From Chryseobacterium sp. KACC 21268 (GTDB taxonomy: Bacteria; Bacteroidota; Bacteroidia; Flavobacteriales; Weeksellaceae), in the NCBI GenBank assembly GCA_028736075.1, contig CP117875.1:868001-932000 (forward strand): a DNA stretch of 64,000 nucleotides, in the 5' to 3' direction. Below the pieces are notes generated by a model, which saw nothing but the letters and a program-made list of their open reading frames with translations, was not told the DNA's origin and did not search any database. Positions 33,816 to 42,629 of this stretch are shown here, piece by piece. Numbering within the stretch: position 1 is the first letter of the stretch; each line of letters opens with the position of its first letter. The position numbers and the translations under genes are program-made.

Positions 33816-35198
33816 TTATATCAAACTTCTAATCTTCGCAATCATATCATCGCCCAATTTGTCAGCTTCTTCCTGAGAAAATGCCTCCGTATAAATTCTG
33901 ATAATAGGTTCTGTATTTGATTTTCTGAGGTGAACCCAGTTTTCAGGGAAGTCGATTTTCACACCGTCAACGGTTGATATTTCTTCGTTTTTATATTCTT
34001 CCTGAACTTTGATTAATAAAGCATCAACATCGATATCCGGCGTCAATTCTATTTTCTTTTTACCCATAAAATAACTTGGGTATGTTGCTCTCAATTCAGA
34101 AACCGTTTTGTTTTCTTTTGCCAAATGAGTCAAAAATAAAGCAACGCCAACCAAAGAATCTCTTCCGTAATGAAGCTCTGGATAAATGATTCCGCCATTT
34201 CCTTCACCACCGATTACCGCATTTTTTTCTTTCATTAAGGTTACCACATTCACTTCTCCAACAGCACTTGCAAAATATTCTGAATCAAGTCCATTCGCCA
34301 CATCTCTCAATGCTCGGCTGGAGGAAAGATTGGAAATTGCCACGCCTTTTTTATCTTTCAAAAGGTAATCTGCAACGGCAACCAACGTGTATTCTTCGCC
34401 AAACATTTCGCCCCTTTCGTCCACCAAAGCCAGTCTGTCAACATCTGGGTCAACCACGATTCCCATATCCGCTTTCTCCTTGATGACCAATTCGCAGATG
34501 TCGCCAAGATGCTCTTTCAAAGGTTCTGGATTGTGAGGAAACTGTCCGTTTGGTTCGCAATAAAGTTTAATCACTTCAACTCCCAATTTCTCCAAAAGTG
34601 GTGGAATAGAAATTCCGCCGGTAGAATTTACAGCATCAAGCACAACTTTGAATTTCTTAGCTTTTATCGCCTCAACATCTACAGTTGGTAAATCTAAAAT
34701 TTGTTTGATGTGAATGTCAAAAGCGTCGTCTCTGGTTTCATATTTCCCCAAATCATCCACTTCCGCATAATCGAAATCTTCATTTTCTGCCAAAGCCAAA
34801 ACTTCTGCACCATTTTCGCCACTTATGAATTCGCCTTTGTCATTAAGCAATTTCAAAGCGTTCCATTGTTTTGGATTGTGAGAAGCGGTCAGGATGATTC
34901 CGCCGTCAGCTTTCAGTTCAGGAACCATAATTTCGACAGTCGGCGTTGTGGAAAGTCCCAAATCCACCACATTGATTCCTAAACCTTGCAAAGTTGAAGC
35001 AACAAGAGAAGAAACCATTTGACCGGAAATTCTCGCATCGCGACCTATGACAAGCGTTAAATCTTTTTTATTTTTATTGTTCTGAAGCCAAGTGCCGAAA
35101 GCAGAAGCAAATTTCACCACGTCAAGAGGCGTCAGGTTATCATTTACTTTTCCGCCGATAGTTCCTCGGATTCCGGAGATTGATTTTATTAATGACAT
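33816..35198 (-). CDS. glmM: Phosphoglucosamine mutase
   Basis: Alpha-D-phosphohexomutase of 460 aa. The phosphoserine is Ser106 in LTASHNPKQWNALK, the metal-binding loop is DPDVDRLAL near residues 248-256, the sugar-binding GEGNGG lies near 335-340, and the phosphate-binding RKSNTEPIIRIYTEA is at the end. The product glucosamine-1-phosphate feeds UDP-GlcNAc synthesis. Bacteroidota GlmM and phosphomannomutase are hard to separate by eye, so the exact sugar is less certain than the family. Confidence 0.85.
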   Translation of the reverse strand: MSLIKSISGIRGTIGGKVNDNLTPLDVVKFASAFGTWLQNNKNKKDLTLVIGRDARISGQMVSSLVASTLQGLGINVVDLGLSTTPTVEIMVPELKADGGIILTASHNPKQWNALKLLNDKGEFISGENGAEVLALAENEDFDYAEVDDLGKYETRDDAFDIHIKQILDLPTVDVEAIKAKKFKVVLDAVNSTGGISIPPLLEKLGVEVIKLYCEPNGQFPHNPEPLKEHLGDICELVIKEKADMGIVVDPDVDRLALVDERGEMFGEEYTLVAVADYLLKDKKGVAISNLSSSRALRDVANGLDSEYFASAVGEVNVVTLMKEKNAVIGGEGNGGIIYPELHYGRDSLVGVALFLTHLAKENKTVSELRATYPSYFMGKKKIELTPDIDVDALLIKVQEEYKNEEISTVDGVKIDFPENWVHLRKSNTEPIIRIYTEAFSQEEADKLGDDMIAKIRSLI

Positions 35199-35230
35199 TG
35201 TTTGATTTTAAGGTTTTTGTATTTTGAGTG

Positions 35231-35238
35231 CAAATGTA
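35231..35238 (-). promoter_or_regulatory. -7 promoter element for glmM
   Basis: On the minus strand TACATTTG, 32 nt before the glmM ATG at 35198. Confidence 0.5.
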
Positions 35239-35271
35239 TTAAAAAGAAGTGATTCTTAATTTAACCAAAGA

Positions 35272-36273
35272 TTACAACGCAGGAATTTTGTCTTGAATTT
35301 TATCATAGATCTTCTTCACTTTTGCCGGCGCATTTAGTCGATAACCAATGAAAAAGAGAACGTAAAAATCATTTTCGGTCACATTTGAGTCGTTGTCTTT
35401 GTAATGATTTCCGGAATAATTGAACTTAGAACCGAAAAAAAACTTCTCAGAATTGTAACCCAAATGCAGTCCCGCACCAAAGTTTTGCGTGAAATAATTG
35501 TCCTTGTCTCTTTCGCTCAGGCTCACATCATTTTTATAATTGCTCCATCTTTTTCCTAATCCACCGTAGATAAAAGGCGCAATGTTGATATTTTTGGTAA
35601 TGAGATAATTGTAATAATAACCAAGGTCGAGACTCAAATCTAAGCGTCTCTCACGGGATTTTATCCCATCCTGAATGTCGGAAAATATCACGTATTCATA
35701 ATTAAAAGCCGGGACAAAACTGCCAGTACTAGTCGTTTGCCATTCTTTTTGGTAATAAATTCCCTGGAGCGAAAAATCTTTGTTAATGATATAAGACGTG
35801 GAACCACCGAAACTTTGAAACCTCAAATTTGGAAAAGTCAAATACGGGTCTTTGTTTTTTCTCCAATCTTCAACATAGTCTTGGGTGTTTTTCAGATAGT
35901 AACCTTTGCTGTTTTTATAGGAAAGCGTCTGAATGAAATTTTTCGGGAAAAATCTAAAATTGTAACTCGTAAAACTGCTTTTTCCCTTCAAATCATTGTT
36001 GTTACCGGGAATAAATTTTGGGGCAAAAGAAATACTCGCACTGATGAATTTGTAATCAATCCCAAAAGTTGTATTAATCTGATTATTGAGTGCCAATCTG
36101 GGTTCTACGAGAAGGTCTCGGGAAGAAATGACGAGTTCGTTCGTATTCGTATCGATATTCAATCGAAGCATAATCTTGTCGTCGTAGGAAATCACGCTAC
36201 TATTGATACTGTCGTTTTGTGCAGATGTGAAAATGCAGAAAGTGAGCAGGATAAAAGTGAAAGATTGTTTCAA
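35272..36273 (-). CDS. DUF4421-like outer-membrane protein
   Basis: 333 aa with a signal peptide (ending FTSAQ, about residue 19) and alternating hydrophobic strands rich in aromatic residues, as in an outer-membrane beta barrel. The opening SYDDKIMLRLNIDTNTNELVI and the IDYKFISASISFAPKFIPG stretch resemble the Bacteroidota DUF4421 family. The chain ends in a short basic helical tail (VKKIYDKIQDKIPAL), so it does not finish on a typical barrel strand. Function unknown. Confidence 0.72.
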   Translation of the reverse strand: MKQSFTFILLTFCIFTSAQNDSINSSVISYDDKIMLRLNIDTNTNELVISSRDLLVEPRLALNNQINTTFGIDYKFISASISFAPKFIPGNNNDLKGKSSFTSYNFRFFPKNFIQTLSYKNSKGYYLKNTQDYVEDWRKNKDPYLTFPNLRFQSFGGSTSYIINKDFSLQGIYYQKEWQTTSTGSFVPAFNYEYVIFSDIQDGIKSRERRLDLSLDLGYYYNYLITKNINIAPFIYGGLGKRWSNYKNDVSLSERDKDNYFTQNFGAGLHLGYNSEKFFFGSKFNYSGNHYKDNDSNVTENDFYVLFFIGYRLNAPAKVKKIYDKIQDKIPAL

Positions 36274-36312
36274 CAGCCTTAATTATTAAAGCTAAAATTA
36301 AGCTTTTTTCAA

Positions 36313-36453
36313 TTAAGAACACCCACAATCAGGACCACAGTTTTTACTGTCTTTCTTGGAAAATGTCTTGGCGAATTTCTTAAAAATGAAATACAATGCT
36401 CCCAAAACCAAAAATCCGATGATTGCGTACTGTATGATGATTGAGTTTTCCAT
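36313..36453 (-). CDS. FeoB-associated Cys-rich membrane protein (46 aa)
   Basis: A short ORF directly downstream of feoB on the same strand, 35 nt after its stop. The peptide has one transmembrane segment (IIIQYAIIGFLVLGALYFIF), a basic stretch and a cysteine-rich tail (NCGPDCGCS). Size, order and tail match the 'FeoB-associated Cys-rich membrane protein' family, which may bind iron or support transport in place of FeoC. Only three cysteines are present. Confidence 0.85.
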   Translation of the reverse strand: MENSIIIQYAIIGFLVLGALYFIFKKFAKTFSKKDSKNCGPDCGCS

Positions 36454-36488
36454 TTTTTTAAATTTTCTTTAAGGATTTTTCTTGAAAA

Positions 36489-38525
36489 TCATTTCAGAAT
36501 CTGATAAGCAACAAGTGCCGAAAAGTATGCCAAAATGGTCATTGCAAAAGTCTGCAACATAGTCCATTTCAAACTTCTGGTTTCTTTGTAAACAACGGCT
36601 ATTGTGGAAATACATTGCATCGCAAAAGCATAGAAAAGCAAAATCGAAACGCCTGTTGCAAAGCTGAAAACCTTTTCACCATTTGGATGAACGTCCAATC
36701 TCATTTTCTCAATCAATCGGCCTTCCGGCGCTTCCTCGTCCAAACTGTAAAGCGTTGACAAAGTTCCCACGAAAACTTCCCGCGCCGCGAAGCTTGTCAA
36801 AATTGAGATGCCCATTTTCCAATCGTAACCCAAAGGTGCAATCGCTGGTTCCATAGAACGACCGATTTTTCCCAGATAAGATTGTTCCAACTTCACATCA
36901 GAAGCAATCGTTTGATTTGTTTTTTCTGCTGGACCAAAATAACTCAGAGTCCATAAGATAATGCTCACTGCAAAAATCACTTTCCCCGCACCTGTGATGA
37001 ATTCCCAAACCTTTCCTAAAACCAATTTGAAATCATAGCCAAACAAAGGCATTTTGTAGGTCGGCAAATCCATTACCAGGAAACTTTTGACTTTGGTTTT
37101 GATTAAATTTTTAAGAATCAATGAAGAAAATAATGACATTCCGAAACCTAGAAGATACATTGCCAAAAGTGCCAAAGCTCTGTACTTTATGCCATAAAAA
37201 TTCTCGTCTGGAATAATCAATCCGATGATGATGCTGTAAACTGGTAACCTCGCAGAACACGTCATAAAAGGCGTTACGAGAATGGTAATCAATCTTTCTT
37301 TGATGTTTTCGATGTTTCTCGTGGACATAATCGCTGGAATCGCGCAAGCTGTTCCGGAAACCAATGGGACAATACTTTTTCCATTAAGTCCAAAAGGTCT
37401 TAAGAATCTGTCCATTAGAAAGATAACTCTTGCCATATAACCAGAATCTTCCAATAGATAAAGGAAATAAAGCAAAATCCCAATCTGTGGCGCGAAAATC
37501 ACGATGCCTCCGATTCCTGGCACAATTCCGTTTGAAAGCAATGAATTAATTGGACCTTCAGGAAGATTCTCTCCGGAAAAATCGGAAAGCCAACTGAACG
37601 CACCTTCAATCCAATTCATCGGATATTCTGCCAGAAAGAAAACACTTTGAAAGATGATTAACAAAATCAAAAGAAAAACCAAATAACCCCAAACTGGATG
37701 AACCAAAATCCGGTCGAGTTTCTCCGTCAGCAATTGCTTTTTTTGAGGCGTTTTTTCTGTAGTTTCAGAGATTATTTTGTCGATATTCTGATAACGGCGA
37801 ACCGTTTCCTGAATCTGAAGTCGTTTCGGAACATTGCATTTTGCATCTTCTTGGCTGATGATTTCGTTGATTCTTTCAATCTTTCCGAGATAAGTGTCGG
37901 CCGCGAGAAGTGTCCAGATTTTGTAAAGATTGTGGTCTTTTGTATTTTCAGCAATTTTGTGAACCAAACCTCTTTGTTCAATCGGAATTTCAAAAGTACT
38001 TTGGGAAGATTTTTTGAATTGATTATTAAAAATAGCTTCACGAACTTCCTCGATTCCCAAATGTTCCTTCGCATTTGTTCTTAGAATATCAACATTCAGT
38101 TTCTTGGAAAGCGCATCAGTATTGATTTTTATGCCACGTTTTTCCGCTTCATCAATTTGATTCACGACCATCAAAATCGGAATTCCCAAATCCTGAATCT
38201 GCTGAAACAAAAGCAAACTTCGCTTCATATTAATCGCATCCGCGATGTACAAAACGCCAGCATAGTTCTCCTGCTCCTGAATCAAATATCTGGAAAATAT
38301 CGCCTCATCCTCGGAAGTCGGGTAGATGCTGTAAGAGCCGGGAAGGTCGGTGATTTCGACCTCTTCGTTTTTGTAAGTATAGTTTCCGGAAAGGCTAGCA
38401 ACGGTAACGCCAGCGTAGTTTCCGGTTTTTTGTTTTCTGTTGCAAAGACCATTGAAAAGCGTGGATTTCCCGACATTCGGATTTCCAACCAATAGAATTT
38501 GTTTCTTGTTTTTCTGATTCTGCAT
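36489..38525 (-). CDS. feoB: Ferrous iron transporter FeoB
   Basis: Inner-membrane Fe2+ transporter with a cytosolic GTPase. 678 aa. G1 GNPNVGKST lies at residues 14-22, G3 DLPGSYS near 59-65 and G4 NQID near 122-125. The membrane part holds two Gate (nucleoside-recognition-like) domains, with GTACAIPAIMSTR near 393-405 carrying the conserved Cys. Its ATG overlaps the feoA stop by one base (TAATG). The chain is shorter than E. coli FeoB (773 aa) but normal for this phylum. Confidence 0.96.
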   Translation of the reverse strand: MQNQKNKKQILLVGNPNVGKSTLFNGLCNRKQKTGNYAGVTVASLSGNYTYKNEEVEITDLPGSYSIYPTSEDEAIFSRYLIQEQENYAGVLYIADAINMKRSLLLFQQIQDLGIPILMVVNQIDEAEKRGIKINTDALSKKLNVDILRTNAKEHLGIEEVREAIFNNQFKKSSQSTFEIPIEQRGLVHKIAENTKDHNLYKIWTLLAADTYLGKIERINEIISQEDAKCNVPKRLQIQETVRRYQNIDKIISETTEKTPQKKQLLTEKLDRILVHPVWGYLVFLLILLIIFQSVFFLAEYPMNWIEGAFSWLSDFSGENLPEGPINSLLSNGIVPGIGGIVIFAPQIGILLYFLYLLEDSGYMARVIFLMDRFLRPFGLNGKSIVPLVSGTACAIPAIMSTRNIENIKERLITILVTPFMTCSARLPVYSIIIGLIIPDENFYGIKYRALALLAMYLLGFGMSLFSSLILKNLIKTKVKSFLVMDLPTYKMPLFGYDFKLVLGKVWEFITGAGKVIFAVSIILWTLSYFGPAEKTNQTIASDVKLEQSYLGKIGRSMEPAIAPLGYDWKMGISILTSFAAREVFVGTLSTLYSLDEEAPEGRLIEKMRLDVHPNGEKVFSFATGVSILLFYAFAMQCISTIAVVYKETRSLKWTMLQTFAMTILAYFSALVAYQILK

Positions 38526-38779
38526 TATCCCAACACTTCTACTTTGATGAATTTTGCTTCCTGCTCTCTCAATGCTACTCTTGTTTTTTCAGAGCCATAT
38601 TCGATATAAAGCGGACCGTTGAATGGCGCTTGATAGAGAATTTGAAATGAGGTTTCCGGCAGAAGTCCCATTTCCAGTATTTTTGTAGGCATCTGCAGGT
38701 CATCATTGTCGTAGCCTGTGATCTTTCCCAATTTGTTTTTGGGGAAGCAGCACAATTTATCAGGATGTTTGTTTTGCAA
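38525..38779 (-). CDS. feoA: Ferrous iron transport protein FeoA, TTG start
   Basis: 84 aa SH3-like protein that supports FeoB. The conserved core runs from KITGYDNDDLQMPTKILEMG through LLPETSFQILYQAPF to the C-terminal VALREQEAKFIKVE. The first possible start in frame is TTG (a stop codon lies two codons upstream); the next ATG would remove the conserved core. A TATATTTG promoter element precedes it, so feoA-feoB-Cys-rich gene form one operon. Confidence 0.9.
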   Translation of the reverse strand: MQNKHPDKLCCFPKNKLGKITGYDNDDLQMPTKILEMGLLPETSFQILYQAPFNGPLYIEYGSEKTRVALREQEAKFIKVEVLG

Positions 38780-38800
38780 AACTTATCGATTTTAGAACTG

Positions 38801-38808
38801 CAAATATA
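38801..38808 (-). promoter_or_regulatory. -7 promoter element for the feo operon
   Basis: On the minus strand TATATTTG, 21 nt before the feoA TTG start. No clear Fur-box palindrome is visible to me around it. Confidence 0.5.
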
Positions 38809-38846
38809 GCTTGTTTTAAATAAATCTAAATAAGGATATTAATCAT

Positions 38847-38876
38847 AAAAAAACCGGGAAGTTAATTTCCCGGTTT
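38847..38876 (-). terminator. Terminator of the GLPGLI gene
   Basis: A 10-bp stem AAACCGGGAA (38851-38860) pairs with 38867-38876; the minus strand continues with T7. It lies just after the stop at 38883. Confidence 0.88.
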
Positions 38877-38882
38877 GTGATT

Positions 38883-39785
38883 TTATTTTTTCTTTTTGTC
38901 TTTCACGACAGCAAGTTCTATTGGATTGTCGTTGGCATCATAAAAATCCTTCAGCATTTTTTCCTGTTTTTTCACCATCTCGCCAATGCTAATATCGCTT
39001 CCAGGAATTTTTTGAGACATCATTTCCGGTTTCAACATTGGTCGGATTGTAGCAAAAGGGTCTTTCTTGAAATCTGCAATTGTACTTTCAAATTTGTCTC
39101 TCGATACTTCCACACGTTTCGAAGTTCCTCCAGGAGAGATTTTTTCGATGTAAGAAAGCTCTTCAAAATTGTCAACTTTTTTATTTCCTTTCAGTTCCCA
39201 AGAGTAGTTTCCGCCGTCATCTTCAATTTTCACAATCAAACCAGGTAAACCATTGAATTTATATGGTCCATCTTGAAAAGGCAAGTCTGATGTAAACCAA
39301 GCGTTCCATTTTCTGCCTCCGAATTCTGTTGTCGCTTTCTGAGTATTGTAAGTTCCGATTTTCACTTTTTCGGATGTGATATTCCAATTGAATTTTGTGT
39401 TGTCAACATAACCCAATTTCATTGGCGTCATCCCGTTTTGAAGTCCTTCTTCCAAAATTACTTTCATATCTGGATAGACTTTTTCAACTTTGTAAGCGAA
39501 TTTTGGCATTGTCATAGATTTGGACATATCCTGGAAAACGCCAGATTTTTGCATCGCCTCTACTTGAACTTTCATAATAGAATCCTGAGCCACCCAAGTG
39601 AAATCTCTGTAAAGTGATTTTTCTTTTGTGATGTCAAGCGTTGTCATTACTTTTTCAACTTTTGCAGAATCTTTTTTCGGTTTGAAAGTCAATTCGTAGA
39701 AGAATCGGTTGGAGGATGTTTGAGCAAATACCATTGTTCCAAACATCAAAATTGGAAGAATAAGTAATTTTTTGAGAGATTTCAT
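38883..39785 (-). CDS. GLPGLI family exported protein
   Basis: 300 aa with a signal peptide (ending MVFAQ, about residue 22). The family-defining GLPGLIVKIEDDGGNY block lies near residues 179-194, preceded by the conserved FGGRKWNAWFTSDLPFQDGPYKF region, cut here as WNAWFTSDLPFQDGPY. The family is found in Bacteroidota, is secreted or periplasmic, and has no known activity. The C-terminus is strongly basic (KDKKKK). Single gene with its own terminator. Confidence 0.92.
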   Translation of the reverse strand: MKSLKKLLILPILMFGTMVFAQTSSNRFFYELTFKPKKDSAKVEKVMTTLDITKEKSLYRDFTWVAQDSIMKVQVEAMQKSGVFQDMSKSMTMPKFAYKVEKVYPDMKVILEEGLQNGMTPMKLGYVDNTKFNWNITSEKVKIGTYNTQKATTEFGGRKWNAWFTSDLPFQDGPYKFNGLPGLIVKIEDDGGNYSWELKGNKKVDNFEELSYIEKISPGGTSKRVEVSRDKFESTIADFKKDPFATIRPMLKPEMMSQKIPGSDISIGEMVKKQEKMLKDFYDANDNPIELAVVKDKKKK

Positions 39786-39842
39786 ATTTTATATTTTTTG
39801 TTTCTGAATAATTAGTGCAGGATTTTTTAAAATGTTACAGAA

Positions 39843-40592
39843 TTATTGATACATTTTTTTAATCGATTCATTCAGCGTTTTGTAAATATGGAGTTGTTCT
39901 TCGTTTTTGATCAATTCTTCGTGTAGTTTCAAAACTCTTTCGTCGCCTCTCACGGCTGGTCCGGTTTGAGCCAATTTTGGCTCGAGATGTTGAATCTTTT
40001 CAACGGTTTCATTAATTAAAGGAATGAAATAATTAAAATCTAAATCCTGAGAATCCGAAATTTCCTTAGCTCTTGCAAACAGGTGATTCACAAAATTACA
40101 AGCGAAAACGGCGGTCAAATGAATGTATTTTCGCTTTTCGTAAGTTGAAACTTCCACATTATCAGAAATGATAGAAGCTAATTCAAACAAAGATTTTTCA
40201 TCGATTTGATTGTCCGCTTCAATGAAAAACGGAATTTTGGAATAATCCAGATCTTTGGTTTTCGAGAAAGTCTGCAAAGGATAGAAACTTGCCTTTCGGT
40301 AATTGCCTTTCAAAATTTCTTTAGGCAAAGAACCAGAAGTATGAGCGACTAGCGCATTTTCATTTTTAATTAATTCAGAAATATTTTCAACGGCAGAATC
40401 CGAAACAGCGATGATGTAAAATTCCGCACTCTCAAGATTTTCAGTTGAATAAGGAATATTAAACTCGCTTGAAATTTTCGAAAGTTCAATTTCGTTTCGT
40501 CCATATATTTGATAAACCTTAATATTATTCTGAGTGAAAGCTTTTGCCAAATGATAAGCCACATTTCCCGAGCCGATGATTACTGTCTTCAT
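39843..40592 (-). CDS. Rossmann-fold DUF2520 protein
   Basis: 249 aa. The NAD(P)-binding motif GSGNVAYHLAKAF is at residues 7-19, and ALVAHTSGSLPKEIL near 81-95 marks the Rossmann / F420-dependent-oxidoreductase-like fold. The C-terminal half carries the DUF2520 helical domain with the typical HLTAVFACNFVNHLFARA near 152-169. It looks like a ProC or ketopantoate-reductase relative; substrate unknown. A -7 element lies 5 nt before the start. Confidence 0.88.
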   Translation of the reverse strand: MKTVIIGSGNVAYHLAKAFTQNNIKVYQIYGRNEIELSKISSEFNIPYSTENLESAEFYIIAVSDSAVENISELIKNENALVAHTSGSLPKEILKGNYRKASFYPLQTFSKTKDLDYSKIPFFIEADNQIDEKSLFELASIISDNVEVSTYEKRKYIHLTAVFACNFVNHLFARAKEISDSQDLDFNYFIPLINETVEKIQHLEPKLAQTGPAVRGDERVLKLHEELIKNEEQLHIYKTLNESIKKMYQ

Positions 40593-40597
40593 AACAA

Positions 40598-40605
40598 CAA
40601 AGATA
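40598..40605 (-). promoter_or_regulatory. -7 promoter element touching the DUF2520 gene start
   Basis: On the minus strand TATCTTTG, separated by 5 nt from the ATG at 40592; suggests a leaderless or near-leaderless transcript. Confidence 0.5.
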
Positions 40606-40690
40606 AGGATTTGATGATTTGGATTTGATTAATAATATTTAAGGCTCGATTTTAGATTTAGCTTTATCCAAAGAAATTGAAAAAATAATT

Positions 40691-40698
40691 TAACTTTG
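40691..40698 (+). promoter_or_regulatory. -7 promoter element for the ECF sigma operon
   Basis: TAACTTTG matches TAnnTTTG, 35 nt before the ATG at 40734. It resembles the housekeeping consensus; no separate ECF-type promoter is apparent. Confidence 0.45.
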
Positions 40699-40733
40699 GT
40701 CTTATTTTTTAATCAAAACTACGAAACATCTGA

Positions 40734-41291
40734 ATGAAGCTCAAAGATGAGGAAATTGTAAACCTGCTAACTGCACCACAAACGGTAGAGAAAGGTTTGC
40801 GTGCGATGATGGATGCTTATCAGAGTCGTCTCTATTGGCATATCCGCAGGTTGATTGTCGACCACGACGGCGCTCAGGATGTTTTGCAGGATACATTTAT
40901 CAAGGCGTATCAGAATATTCATCAGTTCAAAAGTGATAGCAAATTGTACACGTGGTTGTATAGAATTGCTACCAATGAGGCTTTGCAAGCGCTCAACAAA
41001 ATGAACCGGATGAAAAAGACAGATGAAGATGCGGAATATCATATGCAAAATCTTGTAGCGGACAATGCGGGACAAGATGCTGCGGAGATTCAGGTTTTTT
41101 TGCAGAAGGCGATTCAGACTTTGCCAGAGAAACAGAAATTGGTATTCAATATGAGGTATTATGATGATCTGCCTTATGAGGAGATTTCGAAGATTTTGGA
41201 TATGTCTGTCGGAACCTGTAAGACGAATTATCACTACGCCAAGGACAAAGTAGAAAGTTATATTAAGGACAATTACTCGCAAGAGTTTTAA
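40734..41291 (+). CDS. ECF-family RNA polymerase sigma factor
   Basis: 185 aa. Region 2 spans about residues 22-90, with DGAQDVLQDTFIKAYQNIHQF and the -10-recognising KLYTWLYRIATNEALQALNK. Region 4 spans about 122-180, with LPEKQKLVFNMRYYDDLPYEEI and the helix-turn-helix SVGTCKTNYHYAKDK. Regions 1 and 3 are absent, as in extracytoplasmic-function sigma factors. It lies 13 nt before a gene with the build of an anti-sigma factor, so the pair probably responds to an envelope signal. Confidence 0.95.
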   Translation: MKLKDEEIVNLLTAPQTVEKGLRAMMDAYQSRLYWHIRRLIVDHDGAQDVLQDTFIKAYQNIHQFKSDSKLYTWLYRIATNEALQALNKMNRMKKTDEDAEYHMQNLVADNAGQDAAEIQVFLQKAIQTLPEKQKLVFNMRYYDDLPYEEISKILDMSVGTCKTNYHYAKDKVESYIKDNYSQEF

Positions 41292-41304
41292 AAAATAAAA
41301 GGAA

Positions 41305-41889
41305 ATGAAAATCGATATAGAAAAATTAAACAGAAAAACGCCGTATCCGGAACCTTCCGAGGATTTTTTCAAACAGATGCAGGCGAATGTCATTTCACAA
41401 ACAGTGGGAAAAAATCCAGTGGTCGTGAAAAAAGAAACAAAAGTTTTCGCTCTTGATTTCAAATGGATGGCAGCCGCAGCAGTTGTTTTGATTGGCGGAA
41501 TCACCGCATTTTTTAGTCTTAATAACGATCCGGAAGTTTCTATGGCACAGCAGGCTCCAATGATTGACAGTGTTTATGAAGTAGAACAGCCAGTTCAAAA
41601 ACCTTCAGCAGATCTTTTGGCTAATAATATCGTATCAACTCAACCTAAAAATGAGGTTTCAGAAACAAAACAATTAAAACAAAATTCTTCAGTTGCAATA
41701 GCGTCATCTGATTCTAAGGCCAAAATTAGTTCTGACAAAACTATCATCGACAGACAAGATTATGCGGTGGGAACAAAAACTAAATCTAAAATGGATGTAG
41801 AAAAAGTGTTAGCCGCATTTACACCAGATCAGTTGAAAGATATTGACAGAAATAGCGAACAAGACGTGTATCTTGACTTGTATAATTAA
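41305..41889 (+). CDS. Putative single-pass anti-sigma factor
   Basis: 194 aa. A cytoplasmic N-terminal region of about 50 residues contains PYPEPSEDFFKQMQANV, followed by one transmembrane segment (MAAAAVVLIGGITAFFSL, about 54-71) and a Ser/Lys/Gln-rich periplasmic part of low complexity ending in an acidic stretch (LKDIDRNSEQDVYLDLYN). There is no zinc-binding HxxxCxxC motif, so it is not a ZAS-type anti-sigma. The role is inferred from topology and from sitting 13 nt after the sigma gene. Confidence 0.65.
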   Translation: MKIDIEKLNRKTPYPEPSEDFFKQMQANVISQTVGKNPVVVKKETKVFALDFKWMAAAAVVLIGGITAFFSLNNDPEVSMAQQAPMIDSVYEVEQPVQKPSADLLANNIVSTQPKNEVSETKQLKQNSSVAIASSDSKAKISSDKTIIDRQDYAVGTKTKSKMDVEKVLAAFTPDQLKDIDRNSEQDVYLDLYN

Positions 41890-41904
41890 TTAAAAATCAG
41901 AAAA

Positions 41905-42501
41905 ATGAATAAATTCTTATTAATTGTTTTGATTGCCGGATTTTCCTCCGCTTACACCATGAAGGGTCAACAGCAGCGAGGTTCTGGAAATACAACTGGG
42001 CGAGGTAGTGGAAGTAACTATAGAAGTGGATCAACTAGTTCACTATCGCCTGCTGGATCTATGCAAAGACAGCAGTCAATTCCAAGAGCATCAGAGTGGC
42101 AGTCTATGAATATGAAGGAGCGGAAAGAGGCTGTGAGTAATATGTCTATAAAAGACAGAACGGCTTTTCTACAGAATGTGAAGGAGAATATCGTGATTGA
42201 TGATTTGGAAATTTCAAAAGATAAGCAAGATGAATTCAAGGCTTTGTATGCCGAATATCAGAATAATCAGAAACTAATCAAAGAAAAATTTCATGCGGAT
42301 AAAAATATGGATAACCTTTCTGATGATGAAGCTACAAAACGACTGAATCAAAGCTTTGATGTTGGCCAGCAGCTCCTCAATAATAGAAAAACTTATGCAG
42401 ATAAATTTCTGAAGATCCTCACGCCGCAGCAAGTCCTGACGCTGTTCCAAACAGAAGGAAAAATGCGCGACAAAATGCTCGATAAAAAGAATGACAAATA
42501 A
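41905..42501 (+). CDS. Periplasmic CpxP/Spy-like (LTxxQ-type) helical protein
   Basis: 198 aa with a signal peptide (about 1-22), then a Gly/Ser/Arg-rich low-complexity segment (about 24-58), then a long helical region of charged residues with LSDDEATKRLNQSFDVGQQL. The motif KILTPQQVLTLFQ (about 169-181) matches the LTxxQ pattern of Spy and CpxP, periplasmic chaperones and stress sensors. It lies 15 nt after the anti-sigma gene and ends at a terminator, so it is probably a member of that operon. Confidence 0.7.
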   Translation: MNKFLLIVLIAGFSSAYTMKGQQQRGSGNTTGRGSGSNYRSGSTSSLSPAGSMQRQQSIPRASEWQSMNMKERKEAVSNMSIKDRTAFLQNVKENIVIDDLEISKDKQDEFKALYAEYQNNQKLIKEKFHADKNMDNLSDDEATKRLNQSFDVGQQLLNNRKTYADKFLKILTPQQVLTLFQTEGKMRDKMLDKKNDK

Positions 42502-42506
42502 CTCAG

Positions 42507-42534
42507 AAACCTCTAATTTTTAGAGGTTTTTTTT
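42507..42534 (+). terminator. Terminator of the sigma/anti-sigma operon
   Basis: AAACCTCTA (42507-42515) pairs with TAGAGGTTT (42521-42529), followed by T8. Confidence 0.9.
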
Positions 42535-42629
42535 ATTTTATCTGCCACATTTGCAATTGTCTGTAAATTATTTTCCTATTCTGTTAAAAATATGTATTTT
42601 CGCACACTATTATAAATACATACTATAAA

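Noticed and set aside
38761-38830. Fur box upstream of feoA
   Set aside because: Regulation by iron is expected, but I could not see a convincing palindromic match to a Fur consensus.
40767-41504. 245-codon minus-strand ORF, longer than the sigma gene on the other strand
   Set aside because: Sense strand encodes clear sigma regions 2 and 4 and the anti-sigma start; the antisense product is low-complexity.
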